A stretch of 64,000 bases of DNA from Zelonia costaricensis. Lineage: Eukaryota; Euglenozoa; Kinetoplastea; Trypanosomatida; Trypanosomatidae. Of this stretch, positions 1-10,562 are shown in pieces (the first letter of the stretch is position 1; each line of letters opens with the position of its first letter). Under the pieces are notes generated by a model. The model was not told the origin of the DNA. It saw nothing but the letters and a program-made list of their open reading frames with translations, and searched no databases. The translations under genes and the position numbers were made by a program. The DNA is taken from positions 79,188 to 143,187 of the forward strand of contig JASAOO010003556.1 of NCBI GenBank assembly GCA_030849075.1, in the 5' to 3' direction.

Positions 1-1010
1 CGTGTCGTTCGCGTGTGCCACGAGGAGCGAGAGGACGTCGACGAGGTAGGACGGGCAAGTGCCGCTGTGGCACAGCACGTCGAACTTGCGGTTCAGCGCC
101 GTCGTCATTAGCGCAGATCGGGCAGGGAAGGGGGGAAATGGAGCAAGACAGACACGGAGAGGGACGTGCACACACGGCGAGAAGCTTTTGGGAGAGTGCA
201 GTGAGCAGGAGAGGCGGACGTGCCCGTTGTGGGTGAGAGGGAGAGAAGCAGTGGGCAGATGGCAGCGAGGGAGTGTGGCCGAGAAGAGTCGTCGCGCGAC
301 GGCGACAGCCTGGAGGTCAGACGAGGCGGGTCTGCCGACAGAGTCCTGCTCACAGGGGCGCGGAAGCAGCAGCGGTGCGAAGTGAAGCAGCAGGAGGTGA
401 AGAAAGGAAGTTGGGGAAACGACGTCTGTCTATGGACCGCACTAAAACGTCCTGATGCGCGTGCGAGCATCACAGAGAAGCGCTCGACAACCAAACGCAC
501 CGGTGCATTATCGACAGGTCAAGCGGCCAGCACTGCAGCAAGAAGCCCCCCACCCACACCCCCGGGGGACAGTGCCAGGGTGACCCTCTATTTTTTGTTT
601 TATTGTGACGAGCCCGTCGCAAAGGTCGCAGGCCCGTTTAACTAGTGCATGCGTGCATGTAGGCGTGTGTGTGTGTGTGTGTCTCAACGTGCTGTTGTGT
701 TGGCACAACACACACATCAACATTGCTTGAGAGCGACGACTGCAGCGGGAGGGAAAGGCAGCGCGCGGAGTCGCTGGGGCTCGCCGAGCACCGGCTGTAC
801 GTGCACCAGCCATGAGGAAAGGCGGGCGAGAGAAAGGGTGTGGCTGACACGCACTCCCGCAGTGCGACTCAGCGGGCAGCGCTGCAAAAAAACACAAGGA
901 AAAAGGAGAGAGCAGCTGGAAACGTACAAGCATCACTTCAGGCGCGCTTCGCGGCAGCGCACAGCAACGCAGGGTTCAGGCGCAGCACCACCGGTGCGGC
1001 CGTGGGTCTG
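1..1010. other. gene-free stretch, 3' flank of first gene
   Basis: Presumed 3' UTR and spacer downstream (in minus-strand transcription) of the gene ending at 1011. It holds a GT run at about 665-682 and a C-rich tract near 547-571. Overlapping short open frames occur on both strands, but none has a recognisable composition or motif. Confidence 0.6.
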
Positions 1011-1607
1011 CTACTCCTGCACAAAATGGCAGCGCTTCTTGTCACGGAGGGTGTTCATGAGTGACGTGTAGCGCGCCCGCACCGCCTCGCCGTCCGCCGA
1101 GGGGATCGGCAGGCGCTTCGCGATGAGTGTGAAGCAGGTGCTCCGCTCAATCATCATCTCTAGCACAAAACACATGCCCCGCTCCGTCACGCGCGTGCCG
1201 CTGATGTCGAGGAAGTCAATCTGCCCCGCCTGCGGCGAGAAGCGCAGCGTGTGGACGAGAAAGATGAAGGCGGAGTCGTCAAGGAAGGTGTTGTCCGTCG
1301 CGTAGATGCGGCGCGCGTTTGTCATGCGACCGTTCGCAATCGCGATGACGACCGGTAGCACTGGCACGCACTCTACGTGGAGGTCCGGCGCGTTGGAGAC
1401 GAGCAGGTCAATCAGCATCTTCTTCTCCTCCTCCGTCTCCACCTCGCGCGCGAAGAAGCGGAAGAGCTGGTCAATCGAGAACTGCGTCTTGGCCGTCGCC
1501 TTCTTGATGCGCTCAAGCCGCTGCGCCTCCTCGATGATCTCCTTCCGCGTCGCCTCGGCCTCGCGCTGCAGCTCCGACACCGTCTTGCGGTCCCCGTCGC
1601 TGTACAT
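1011..1607 (-). CDS. conserved-looking hypothetical protein with coiled coil and LRR-like segment
   Basis: Predicted 198-residue soluble protein that I do not recognise. The first ~40 residues are charged and helical (likely coiled coil). A later segment, IDFLDISGTRVTERG, resembles one leucine-rich-repeat unit. No signal peptide or membrane segment is visible. The frame stays open upstream, but that extension crosses a GT/GA microsatellite and looks like 5' UTR. I chose the ATG at 1607 because a polypyrimidine tract (minus strand, 1625-1670) is followed by its first AG at 1615-1616, leaving a 7-nt leader. It is the last gene of the left unit in the window. Function unknown; the LRR-like reading is inference. 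Confidence 0.75.
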   Translation of the reverse strand: MYSDGDRKTVSELQREAEATRKEIIEEAQRLERIKKATAKTQFSIDQLFRFFAREVETEEEKKMLIDLLVSNAPDLHVECVPVLPVVIAIANGRMTNARRIYATDNTFLDDSAFIFLVHTLRFSPQAGQIDFLDISGTRVTERGMCFVLEMMIERSTCFTLIAKRLPIPSADGEAVRARYTSLMNTLRDKKRCHFVQE

Positions 1608-1614
1608 GGCTGCG

Positions 1615-1670
1615 CTGCAGACGGAGATGGAGTTTGAGTGGGATGGAAAAGGAAGGAGAAACGAGAAGCA
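1615..1670 (-). promoter_or_regulatory. predicted spliced-leader acceptor for the gene at 1011-1607
   Basis: On the minus strand a CT-rich tract is followed by CTGCAG; the AG at 1616-1615 lies 7 nt before the ATG. The arrangement is typical of trypanosomatid trans-splice sites. Inferred by eye, no transcript data. Confidence 0.55.
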
Positions 1671-2612
1671 AAACAACGCTGACACTCGAGGAGGCCGTGA
1701 CAGACGTGGTGACGCAGCCCGGAGGCACGGGAGCGTCGAACTCTGCAAGCAAGGCGCCAACGCAGTGAAGCACCTTGACTGGGAGCGCCGGCACCAGAGA
1801 GAGAGAGTGTGTGTGTGTGTGTGTGTGTGTTGCACCGAGAGAGATAGGCGGAGTGGGAGACAGAGGAGCGAAGTCGGACTGCAGGGCAATAAACGGCCCG
1901 AGAAGCTCCACCGCAGCAGAGAAAGGAGAGGGGGGGGTGAAAACGGTGCTCAACTGTGCACCGCCCTCTTCCCCCAAGTCCTGTCGGACCGCTGCTGCGT
2001 CCAGACGGCGCGCAGTCAAGTACGCAGTGGAGGCGGTACATCGGTCATTCACATGTGGCATTCGACGCAGTCGCGCGTAATGTACACCGGCGAGGTGGAC
2101 ATCCACTTTACAGGAAAAGAGAGGCGATACCTCACGTGAATCGGCACGCAGGGCCCCAACGCGCCTGTTTGCTTTCGTGTCTGCGTGCACAGAGATTCCA
2201 GATGGCCTACCCTCGCTGGCCAGGTGGGTGGGACGGTATTCGCACGGACGATTCGGAAGGAAAAGGTGGGGAGCACCAAGCACGGAAGGCCTGCCCCCAC
2301 CGTTCCAATGCCGCACAAGTCGCGTCGTTTCCTTAGTCGGGGGCGACGGCGGGGTCGAGCCTTCCCCTCCCCTCCCACCCCCCCCCCTCCCTCCCTCCCT
2401 CCCCCCGCCCTCTCGCCACAGCTCACGGTAGGCGCACCGTGTGTACCTTTTTCTATGGAGAGAAGTCCGAAGGGGGCACCGCCGCCCTTGTTTCCGCTGA
2501 GGCCGACATCGTTGACACCGGACGGACACGTGCCTACAATCCGCCGCCATCCCTCGCGTGCACGGGTGAGGGCAGTAGCTCGACGCACCTCCTTGCGTGT
2601 GTGTGTGTACTA

Positions 2613-2636
2613 GTGTGTGTGTGTGTGTGTGTGTGT
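2613..2636. repeat. (GT)n microsatellite
   Basis: Uninterrupted GT dinucleotide run just beyond the 3' end of the amino acid transporter gene, beside a shorter GT run at about 2596-2608. Such runs are common in trypanosomatid UTRs. Confidence 0.9.
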
Positions 2637-2714
2637 ACTACTCTCCACTCTCCTTCCACGCCCTTCCCACCCCCTTCCACTCAGGCGGCACGCACCTCGC
2701 CCCCCCCCTCCCGC

Positions 2715-4202
2715 TCAGAAAAAGTTGGACCGCACCGAGTTGTACGTGCCCGCAGTGCACACAAAAAGACCGAAGATGAACGTCAACCACGTCAGCGCCA
2801 CGTGCTGCCAGCCCACCTCCGCCACGGTCCAGTAGCCAGAGCGCAGCGCAAAGAGGGCGGGAAGCAGAAACGACAGCGACCCGCCGCAGACGCCGCCGAG
2901 AACGTCGAAGAGGACGCGGATGTTCGGCACGGCAATGCCGATGAGCAGCGCCAGCAGTGCGAGAACCCCGGCTATCGTGCTCGACAGCCACCCCGGGACC
3001 GGGTTCTCTTCGGCGCGGTAGCCCATCGCCATAACGACGGAGTCGCGCGTCGGGAAGATGGTCATCGGGAACGCCATCGTCACGGCGATCGCCATGCCGA
3101 GGTAGGCGATCTGCGCCGACGGGGCGTCGAGGTGCGACGCGAAGTTCACCAGCACGTTTGGGTTGACCTGCTCGCCAAAGCTCATCGCCCCGAAAACGCC
3201 CGTGACGATGTACACCAGCGTGCAGGTCGCCATGGAGTACGTCGTGCAGACACACATCCGCTTCACCGACCGCTCATGCATCTCCTCGTAGATCTTTGGC
3301 GCCACGGGCTGGCAGCTGTAGCTGAAGACGAACGTGGAGAGCGCGCCCAGCGTGCCAAAGTCGTAGCGGAACAGCGGCGCACGGGTGGCCGTGTGGGCGA
3401 CCTTCTGCATCGTGGTGCCCGTCTTCAACTTACGGCTCTTCAGTGAGAACTGTTCCATTAGGGCACCGGCCAGCAGCAGCGTGGAGACGGTGCCCACGAT
3501 GGAGGCGTACCGCAGTGTCTGGATCTTGCGTGCCAGCGACAGCGGAAACATCACGGCGGCCCAGAAGAGCAGCATGGCAGAGCGGCGGCCCACCTTGCCC
3601 GTCAGCCCGGCAAGATCGATGAGCGGCGTCAAGAAGTCGCCCATCACAACAATATACATGACCGCCACACCCCAGCAGAAGACCACGATGAGGACGGCCG
3701 TCACCTTCTCCGTGATCGGCCCGACGAGGTCCATCGCGAGCTCCTCGTAGGTCATGAGCTTGGTCAGTGCGATCACCTTGGTCAGCAGGAACACGCTGTA
3801 AATGGTGAGGTTGCACACCACGATAAGGGTCACCGTCCCCGTGACGGTGCCGCAGTGCTGCATCGCGTACGGCAGCGCCAGCGCGCCGGCCCCGCACGTC
3901 GCGGAGGCGAGGTTGAAGGCGCTCGAGACAAGGCCGCCGCCCTCCGCCATGTAGATGCGGTTGTAGAACATCGGCGACAGAGCCAGAAGGCGGCGGTCGC
4001 GGCGCGTGTAGACTGGCACGCTGTGCGCGCGGCGCAGGTCGCTGCTGTTCGAACGCTCAGACTCGCTGTCCTTGAAGGCGGCGTGTGAGTAGGACATGCG
4101 TGACCGCCCGCGGTGCGGAAGCATCGGGCTCAGCTCGTTCAGGCTAACCGCCGGGTTGCTCATCCCCTCCACGTTGGCCATGCGGACCGGCGACCGCGAC
4201 AT
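2715..4202 (-). CDS. amino acid transporter, AAAP (amino acid/auxin permease) family
   Basis: Predicted 495-residue integral membrane permease. A hydrophilic Ser/Arg-rich N-terminal tail of about 85 residues leads into the family's first membrane segment, with the signature LVSSAFNLASATCGAGALAL (91-110) followed by PYAMQHCG. About ten further hydrophobic helices follow, giving the usual ~11-TM topology of SLC36/38-like carriers. Trypanosomatids have many such paralogues, so the substrate cannot be read from sequence. The frame continues upstream without an ATG to a GTG; the first ATG is at 4202, and a second in-frame Met lies 7 codons later. A polypyrimidine tract with AG at 4243-4242 leaves a 39-nt leader. 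Probably plasma or organelle membrane (inference). Confidence 0.9.
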   Translation of the reverse strand: MSRSPVRMANVEGMSNPAVSLNELSPMLPHRGRSRMSYSHAAFKDSESERSNSSDLRRAHSVPVYTRRDRRLLALSPMFYNRIYMAEGGGLVSSAFNLASATCGAGALALPYAMQHCGTVTGTVTLIVVCNLTIYSVFLLTKVIALTKLMTYEELAMDLVGPITEKVTAVLIVVFCWGVAVMYIVVMGDFLTPLIDLAGLTGKVGRRSAMLLFWAAVMFPLSLARKIQTLRYASIVGTVSTLLLAGALMEQFSLKSRKLKTGTTMQKVAHTATRAPLFRYDFGTLGALSTFVFSYSCQPVAPKIYEEMHERSVKRMCVCTTYSMATCTLVYIVTGVFGAMSFGEQVNPNVLVNFASHLDAPSAQIAYLGMAIAVTMAFPMTIFPTRDSVVMAMGYRAEENPVPGWLSSTIAGVLALLALLIGIAVPNIRVLFDVLGGVCGGSLSFLLPALFALRSGYWTVAEVGWQHVALTWLTFIFGLFVCTAGTYNSVRSNFF

Positions 4203-5811
4203 CTCGAGCCGGTGTACAGGAAGCGGGTCTCGAGTGGTAAACTGGCGCACGCACGATCACCGTGAAGAAGGGACAGGAAAGGGGTCGGGGGGCACGCCGA
4301 GGATGCTCGCAAATGGAGGGAAAAGGCTCAAATGGTGCGACACGTGTCAAAGGCACGAGAGCGTGTGGCGCGGCGCCGTAGGGGGAGGGGTGAAGAAAGG
4401 GCAGTCGGGCAAGGTAGGCGAAGGCGGTGCTGTGACGCAAAGTACTGACGGCGCCCCTGCCGTGGAAAACGTAGAAGCACGGCAAGCGCACGCGAGCGAA
4501 CTGCAAAGCACGCACAGGTGCACGCTCAGCGGGGAGGGGAAAACGAGAGCAGGAAATAGGAGAAGCGACACGAATGTGTTGCGCTGACGCGAACCAATAA
4601 GAAAAAAAAAGAGATGGAGCAAATGCGCCCAGCGAGAAGGTCGGTGCGGGGAGCTCACACAAACAGCGTGCGTGTGTGTGTGTGTGTGCGCGCTGTGGGT
4701 CCGCGCGAATTCGCGCTGCAGCAAAGCAGCCGTTGCGGTCTTGTTAGTGGATAGGGAGGGAGGCGAGAAGAAGGACCAATGTACAGGCGTCTCCGCAAGT
4801 TCTATGACACGTTTGTTTCTCTCTTCCAAGGTGGACCGCGTCCACACGACTCTCTCCGTGTTGCGAGGGCGACTCCCCTCCGCTGCGGTGTGAGACGCGC
4901 CGTGTGAGCGGCCCCGTCTCGTGCAAACGCCTTCGCGCGAACGCTGAGCCTCAAGAATCGGAAGCGCACCAGCGCGAAGCTCAAGGCACGAAGTAAAGAG
5001 AAAACAGATACACGGCGACGCTGGAGGTGAAGCGTCCAGCTGCTGTGACAGCGGCAAGCGTGCGATGACCTCGCGGGGCGTTAGACGAGGGAAGAGGGGT
5101 GATACGCGGAGCCGCTGCGCTCTGTCGACGGACGCGCAAGAAGTGTCCGCGAGTGAGGGGGGGTGCGTGTGTGGAGGCGGCAGGGCGGCGAATGGACTTG
5201 AGGTATATTCAGAAAGAGGCGGAGGAAGGCGTGCAGCGCCAGGCACCAGGGTTGTGTCGTGGTTGTTGTGCTCTATGGCTGTGCGTTGCAGGCGTCCCGA
5301 TCGCACGTGGCGTGGGAGAGCCGAGTGATGAAGCGGTTGGTGAGCAAGAAAAGGTCGGGGTGCGCGGAGACGGGGGTTAGGAGATGGAGAATGTGCGCCT
5401 GCAGAAGAGCGTCCGCCGAGCCGCCGAGGCGGCCCCTGGCGCGGCGCGTTACGCGGCATCAGGCGGAGAGCTCCAAGAAAGGGGCACTATTCGAGCCCAG
5501 CAGTCGAGGAATAGTTGCGGTTACAACGCATGCATTTTGTGCTCTTGTGCGTCTCAAGCACTCTCACAAAAAGAGGTGGAGCTTGCTTGCTTGCATCGAA
5601 CCCTTCGGTGCCGCTTAGGCGTGCTACAGAGCAGAGGACGCACGATGCGGTTGGGGGCCCGCAGTCGCACACGCGCTCGCGCGGCGCGGCCTTCACAACC
5701 CAGGCGACGGACACAGAAACCGGGGAGGGGGGAGGGCTAGGGGGCTACGGAGCAAGGGGGCAGCGACGGAACGAGGGAGGGGGAGGGGGGGCCGGCTCAA
5801 GGCGGCGCGGG
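4203..5811. other. intergenic spacer
   Basis: About 1.6 kb between the TFIIA-like gene and the transporter. It holds a GT run at about 4672-4690 and purine-rich plus-strand sequence. A long minus-strand open frame here (4347-5459) is Pro/Ser/Arg/His low complexity and is judged non-coding. Confidence 0.6.
4242..4283 (-). promoter_or_regulatory. predicted spliced-leader acceptor for the amino acid transporter
   Basis: Minus-strand pyrimidine tract at 4260-4283, then GCGCCAG with the AG at 4243-4242, 39 nt before the ATG at 4202. Supports starting at 4202 rather than at the upstream GTG. Confidence 0.45.
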
Positions 5812-6345
5812 TTACCGCTGCCACAGGCTCCAGGTAGCCTTTTTTTGCGTGTCGCCGCTGCTGGCGTTGAGGTCGTGGAGACGAACGCGCAGGTAGTCGA
5901 GCTGAATCGTCTCTGTCACACCGTGCTCGTCGCGCACCTCCACTGTCGGGTCCTTGAGCAGCAACGTCCACTCGTCGTCCACGAGGCGGTACACGGGGAA
6001 GGCGATGTTGCTGTCGTCGAAGGGCGCCGCGGCCTCCTCGGCGGGCGTCTGCGGCGGAGGAGCCGGCTGCGTCCCCGCCGCCTCCTGCGTGGACGGTGGG
6101 GCCGTGGCGGGGACGTGGAGGGGCGGAGCGGCGGCCGTGATGGCCGCGTAGCCGCCGCCGCCGTCGGCGCTGGGCAGCGGGGTGCGCACGGTGAGGTGCG
6201 ACATGAGCGGCGCCTCCGCCACGGCCGCCTCCATGGCGAGGTCAAAAACGCGCCACATCTCCTCCTCCTGCCGCTGTGTCAGGGGCGGCTGAATCTCAGC
6301 CAGCGTGGCCGCCAGCGCGAGGCCCGTCAGGCTTTTGCGATACAT
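5812..6345 (-). CDS. TFIIA gamma (small subunit)-like basal transcription factor
   Basis: Predicted 177-residue nuclear protein resembling TFIIA small subunit (Toa2/GTF2A2). Residues 2-45 (YRKSLTGLALAATLAEI, then a helix with WRVFDLAMEAAV) match the N-terminal four-helix-bundle half. Residues 117-160 (VYRLVDDEWTLLLKDP to YLRVRLHDL) match the beta-barrel half, including the conserved Tyr-Arg and Trp. Between them sits a Pro/Ala/Gly-rich insertion of about 55 residues absent from yeast and human proteins. Known biology: trypanosomatids have divergent TFIIA subunits acting with TRF4/SNAPc at the spliced-leader RNA promoter; this would be TFIIA-2 (inference). The ATG at 6345 is supported by a tract and AG at 6404-6403. 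Confidence 0.65.
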   Translation of the reverse strand: MYRKSLTGLALAATLAEIQPPLTQRQEEEMWRVFDLAMEAAVAEAPLMSHLTVRTPLPSADGGGGYAAITAAAPPLHVPATAPPSTQEAAGTQPAPPPQTPAEEAAAPFDDSNIAFPVYRLVDDEWTLLLKDPTVEVRDEHGVTETIQLDYLRVRLHDLNASSGDTQKKATWSLWQR

Positions 6346-7469
6346 GGCCGTGTGCGTGTGATGGCGTGTGTGCTCGGCGTCCCTATGCGCGAGCGCGCGC
6401 AGCTTACGCCACGTCAGCCGGCGTAGCAAGCGTGTGTTTGTGAAGGGGGCGGGGGAGGGGGAAAGAAATAGCGAGGAGGGAGTGAGTGATCGAGTACACG
6501 GTTTGGGAATAGGGAGAAGGCAGAACGCGGGCAAGCAACTACTGCTGAGGACAGCGGCTGCCACCGGCGACACCAGCTGGGCGCCAACGTGCATTGCTGC
6601 CTCCCGGCGCTGTGCGCAGCAGGGGCGAGGGCCATGTCCGCCTACGCAGCCCCAGGGGAGGGGAGGGGGTGGAGTGCCCACGCGCCGACGCACCAGCACA
6701 CTTGGGTGTGTGCGTCCGCTCTGTCGATGCAGAACTGAGCCAAGGAGGACTGCGGGAGTTGGCCTGTGCCGGTTTGGGGGGACGGGGGAGTGTCTGTGTC
6801 TTTATGCGCCGCTTGGACGTACAGGCTTGTGAGTGCGTCGCTTCGGCACACGCTGAAGAAGACGAACAGGGTTCTGAGGGGGTGAGTGGCTCACCACCGA
6901 CGCCGGGTGCACCACGAAGGGGGATCAAACAACAACACCTGGCTCGCATCGGCACCACGCATGCCCCGGTCTAAAGAAAAGGGAAAGGGATGCTGGTGCA
7001 GCACACACACACACTGACAGACAGACACGAAGGGCGGCTTCCTCTGCAAGCTCGGGGGTACTGTGAAGAGTTACACGGGGAACAAGGGAAAAGAGCGGAG
7101 GTGGGCGGCGAGGGACTGCACACAAGGGGGGTGGGCGGAGGGTGATGACGTCCACGCGGAGAACGGAAGCAGAGGACGAAATGCCAGTGACACGGGCGTG
7201 AGAAGAAAGTTCGGCTGCCTTGCGCGTGTCAAATGGTGCAACCAGGCGCGTACAAGAGGGAAACTGCACACGCTCTCGAGTCCCCTTTCCCCGCCCCCTC
7301 CCTCTCCTCTCCTCACGCGCTCTGCGAGTTTCACACCGATGACTGGCGCCTTTACTCGCCCGTCGCCCTGGGCGGCGTGCTCTGCAGTGTGTGCGCCTCT
7401 CACCATGGTCACGGCTCCGAATCGGGTCAAACGGGGGTGGGGGGCGCCGCGGCCGCCGCGTCACGCGGC
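6346..7469. other. intergenic spacer
   Basis: 1.1 kb between the mitochondrial repeat protein's stop and the TFIIA-like start. Apart from the acceptor tract and a short CA run near 7000-7014, nothing recognisable. Confidence 0.6.
6403..6480 (-). promoter_or_regulatory. predicted spliced-leader acceptor for the TFIIA-like gene
   Basis: Strong minus-strand pyrimidine tract at 6441-6480; the first AG after it is at 6404-6403, giving a leader of 57 nt before the ATG at 6345. Confidence 0.5.
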
Positions 7470-8906
7470 TCACGCCGGGGCAGTGATGCCGTACACCTTC
7501 GCAATGAACTGCGACCGCTCCTCCAGCGTCGCCCTGGCCTTCGGCAGGAGGTTGTCCTTCTTGCGCCACTGCAGCAGCGCGGGAGTGGCGCGCGTCTCGT
7601 CCAGCATCCTCGTCTGCGCGTCGTTGTGCACGTTCAGCGAGGCGCAGGCCCACATGGCGTTGACGCGGGTGACCGGGTCCATGGCGACCCCGGGGTGAGC
7701 CGCAAAGAGCTGCGTGCAGACAAAGATCAGCTCATCGTTGCGCTCCTGCACGGCGGCGAAGCTGCTGAGAATAAGAGCGGCGTCCGCCACGTCGACGTAG
7801 CCGCCCTGGCGGTGCAGCGCGACGAAGCGCGAGGCGAGCAGCGGGAACAGTTCAGCGTCGAAGAGGTCGAAGGCGCTCAGCGCGTTGAGCACGACGCCGA
7901 TCTCGTCGGGGCGGAAGTCCGCCGCCACCTTGCAGGCCCGCTCGGCCAGGGCGCCGAAGACGTCCTCGGAGACGACGTCGCCCTCGTAGTACGCGTGCGC
8001 CACCTTCGCAATCGACGCGGCGTCGAAGGTGTCAGCCGTGGCAACGATGCGGTTCCCGAGGCTCTCCATTACGTCGGGCTTCCCGCGCCCAGCGCGTACG
8101 ACGCACGACACGAGCGAGGCCATGAGCGGTGCGGAGAGCTCGTTCAGCTGCCCGAGGAGGCGCTGCTCGTAGGCGGTGAAAAGGTCGTCGTCGATTTGGT
8201 GCAGCTCTGTAAAAGCGTCGAGGATCGTGAGGCTGATGATCGGCGATGCCTCGGTCGCCTTGCGCAGGGCGTGGTCGTGCAGCGTCAGCATGAGCGCCGG
8301 GTGCAGGAACTTCACACGCGACACCGCGTAGGCGACGTTGGCGATGTGGGCCAGCGGCACGCGCGGGTCCTTGAGCACCTTGGCGCCGTTGTCCGCCAGC
8401 GCCTGGAACAGCCGCTCGTGGTGCACGCCGGAGCGGCCGTAGGCGTTGATCAGCACGGCCGTGGTCACCGCGTCCATGGTAGCTGCGCGTTCGCACAGAA
8501 GCGGAACAAACGTGAAGAGCACCTCGTGCAGCAGCGCGCTGCGGAGGACCAGGCAGCTATGCACGATGCGGGCGAGGGAGCTGACGTCCATTGCAGCCTC
8601 ACCGTCGGCTGAGATGCTCCCGTCGAGCGCGGCGTTGAAGGGCTGCCCCTTGGTCGTGTCGATGCGCAGCTGGGAGGCGACGTGGCAGATCTTGCACGCG
8701 GTGGCCGGCGTGTACGCAGTCTTGATGTCGTCGAGCACCTCCACCTCGTACAGCTGCCGCCCGTAGCGCAGCAGTTCCGTCCGCCGGTCCTGTGCCGTTT
8801 GCAGCTGCTGCTGCACCTGGTCAATCGACGAGAGGAACGCGGCGGTCGTGATGGGGCGTGCGGCTGCCAAAGCGGCAGCCGGCAGGCACGCGATGAGGCG
8901 GCGCAT
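7470..8906 (-). CDS. mitochondrial helical-repeat protein, unknown function
   Basis: Predicted 478-residue protein. The N-terminus (MRRLIACLPAAALAAARPI) is Arg/Ala-rich without acids, a good mitochondrial presequence. The rest is almost wholly alpha-helical, with loosely repeated ~35-residue units containing patterns such as AVLINAYGRSG, HIANVAYAVSRV and IAKVAHAYYEG. These resemble the heptatrico/octotricopeptide-like repeats of organellar RNA-binding proteins (FASTK-like, and several trypanosomatid mitochondrial RNA-processing and ribosome-assembly proteins). No C-terminal RAP domain is evident. I cannot assign it to a named complex; a role in mitochondrial RNA metabolism is inference. The ATG at 8906 starts the presequence directly. 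Confidence 0.8.
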   Translation of the reverse strand: MRRLIACLPAAALAAARPITTAAFLSSIDQVQQQLQTAQDRRTELLRYGRQLYEVEVLDDIKTAYTPATACKICHVASQLRIDTTKGQPFNAALDGSISADGEAAMDVSSLARIVHSCLVLRSALLHEVLFTFVPLLCERAATMDAVTTAVLINAYGRSGVHHERLFQALADNGAKVLKDPRVPLAHIANVAYAVSRVKFLHPALMLTLHDHALRKATEASPIISLTILDAFTELHQIDDDLFTAYEQRLLGQLNELSAPLMASLVSCVVRAGRGKPDVMESLGNRIVATADTFDAASIAKVAHAYYEGDVVSEDVFGALAERACKVAADFRPDEIGVVLNALSAFDLFDAELFPLLASRFVALHRQGGYVDVADAALILSSFAAVQERNDELIFVCTQLFAAHPGVAMDPVTRVNAMWACASLNVHNDAQTRMLDETRATPALLQWRKKDNLLPKARATLEERSQFIAKVYGITAPA

Positions 8907-10562
8907 TTCGCGCTCTGCGCTCGGTGGGGTGGGGGAGCTGAGACACCGTCGACACGAGCCCGCAGTCGATGCAGAAACAAATATGACACGCTAGACCTCA
9001 GAACAAAGCAAAGAAAGCCACCGAGCTGCACGACTTCCGCGCTGGAGAGTAACCTCGAAGGCTGTGCTTGGTTGTCGCTGCTGCGTAGAGGAAAGGGGAT
9101 GGCCAGAGGAGGTTGGAGTTGTTGATGGCTTCGTCAAGAGAAGCTGCGTCGCTGCACGCTCGGTCCTTTTTGAGACTCTGTGAGAAGGTGCGAGGTGGCA
9201 CGTGCCGTTGACGACACCGTACGGACGGGGCACCGTAAACTTGTGTCCGACAAACAAGCAAAAGCACGGCTCTGTGGGAGAGACGGCGAGTGCGCGTCAC
9301 GGCCTGGGCGCGCGGTACCGTGAGGGGGAAAAGATCTGCTGCTGTGGTGGCCCAGGTGCGGGGGACGAGGCATCGGCAAAGCGGCGCATAGATCCAGCCG
9401 TTCGAGGAGGGGCAGAACGAGAACACGTGAAATCCGGTACCACGGGAAGAGAAAACAAGGGAATGGGGCGCGTTCACCGTTGCTGACATATTGGGACAGT
9501 GTGGCAGCGAGTGAGCTGCGGCGAGTTAGCCGTTCCGGCCTCGTGTGGCCACAGCAGCAAGGCAGCACCTTGCATGCGCTTCCGGACAGCTGTCCGCGAA
9601 CACGCGCTTCAGAGGGATGCTTCCCACCTGCGTTGGCTCCCCTTGCAACGCCCACCCATTCAGCAGGCTGATACGTCGTCGTTGCCGTTGTTGTTTTCTT
9701 TCGTGTTTGAGGTAGCCTGTGACAGGAGTGCCGCCTCTCGGCGTCCACAAGCGCGATGCGTCTAGGTGGGCACGTGCTTCATCCCGCCGCCGCCGCTTTT
9801 GCTTTTCGCGTCTCTTCACATTTGCATTCTCGCCTCTCAAAGCGGTCGTGGCCTTAGCACTTCTTTTCCCGCGCTTCTCGGACGGCGCACCGCAGGTAAC
9901 GCCGCGTCGATGCAGAGCAGTGGAGTTGACAGTGGAGTTCAACTCTAGCGCCCGTTGTGCTGGAGGCCAAAGGGAGAGAAGAGAATGGGGTGACGGCAGT
10001 GATTGCAGGAGGACAAGCGCAGCGTTGCGGTATTGCACGAGTCCCATCAGCAGTGATGGCAGAGGAAACACGCCCAAAACCCAAAAAAAAAAAAAGGCGG
10101 GGGCAGCCGCCGGAATCGGGCACAGGAACGGGGAGGGGAGGGGATGGGGGGAACAGTTCAACCATGCAAGGGGACAACCGCGGTGGGGCACTGAGGTGAC
10201 GTGGGGCGCCAGGGGGAGACATAGAGTCAGACGGACGGACAGAGAGAAGCGGCGGCGAAGGAGGAAACGCGCACAGGCAGGCTCAACACGGCACTTCGAG
10301 CCGGAGAGTGCGGCTGCTCAGGGAGCCGACAACACGCGCCAGTCACGCCCCTCCGCCCCCGCCCCCCACGAGTCCCCCCCCCCCTCCCCGACAACCGCTT
10401 CGATTCCCAGCATCCGTCGACCACCGCCAGCACTTTCCCCCTCCACCTCACCCCCCCCTCCCTCCGCAGCCGCGAAGGGCCCAACAAGTGACACGAGCAC
10501 CCAGAGGCACGCAAAGAGTAATGATACACGCGACGAGGAAGGAACAGCAAGACGCTCACAGC
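8907..10562. other. intergenic spacer
   Basis: 1.65 kb with an A tract at about 10083-10096 and C-rich tracts near 10372-10390 and 10440-10465. No supported gene. Confidence 0.6.

Larger units (their letters stand above)
1608..2714. other. intergenic spacer with microsatellites
   Basis: Spacer between the transporter stop and the small protein's start. It holds GT runs at about 1807-1830 and 2613-2636 and a C-rich tract at 2376-2412. No credible gene seen. Confidence 0.6.

Noticed and set aside
4203..4250. N-terminal extension of the transporter to 4250
   Set aside because: The upstream start codon is GTG, not ATG, and a likely splice acceptor lies within the extension.
4347..5459. 370-codon minus-strand open frame
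   Set aside because: Pro/Ser/His/Arg low complexity in a spacer, contains a microsatellite, no ordered segment.
7233..8612. 459-codon plus-strand open frame
   Set aside because: Antisense shadow of the mitochondrial helical-repeat gene.
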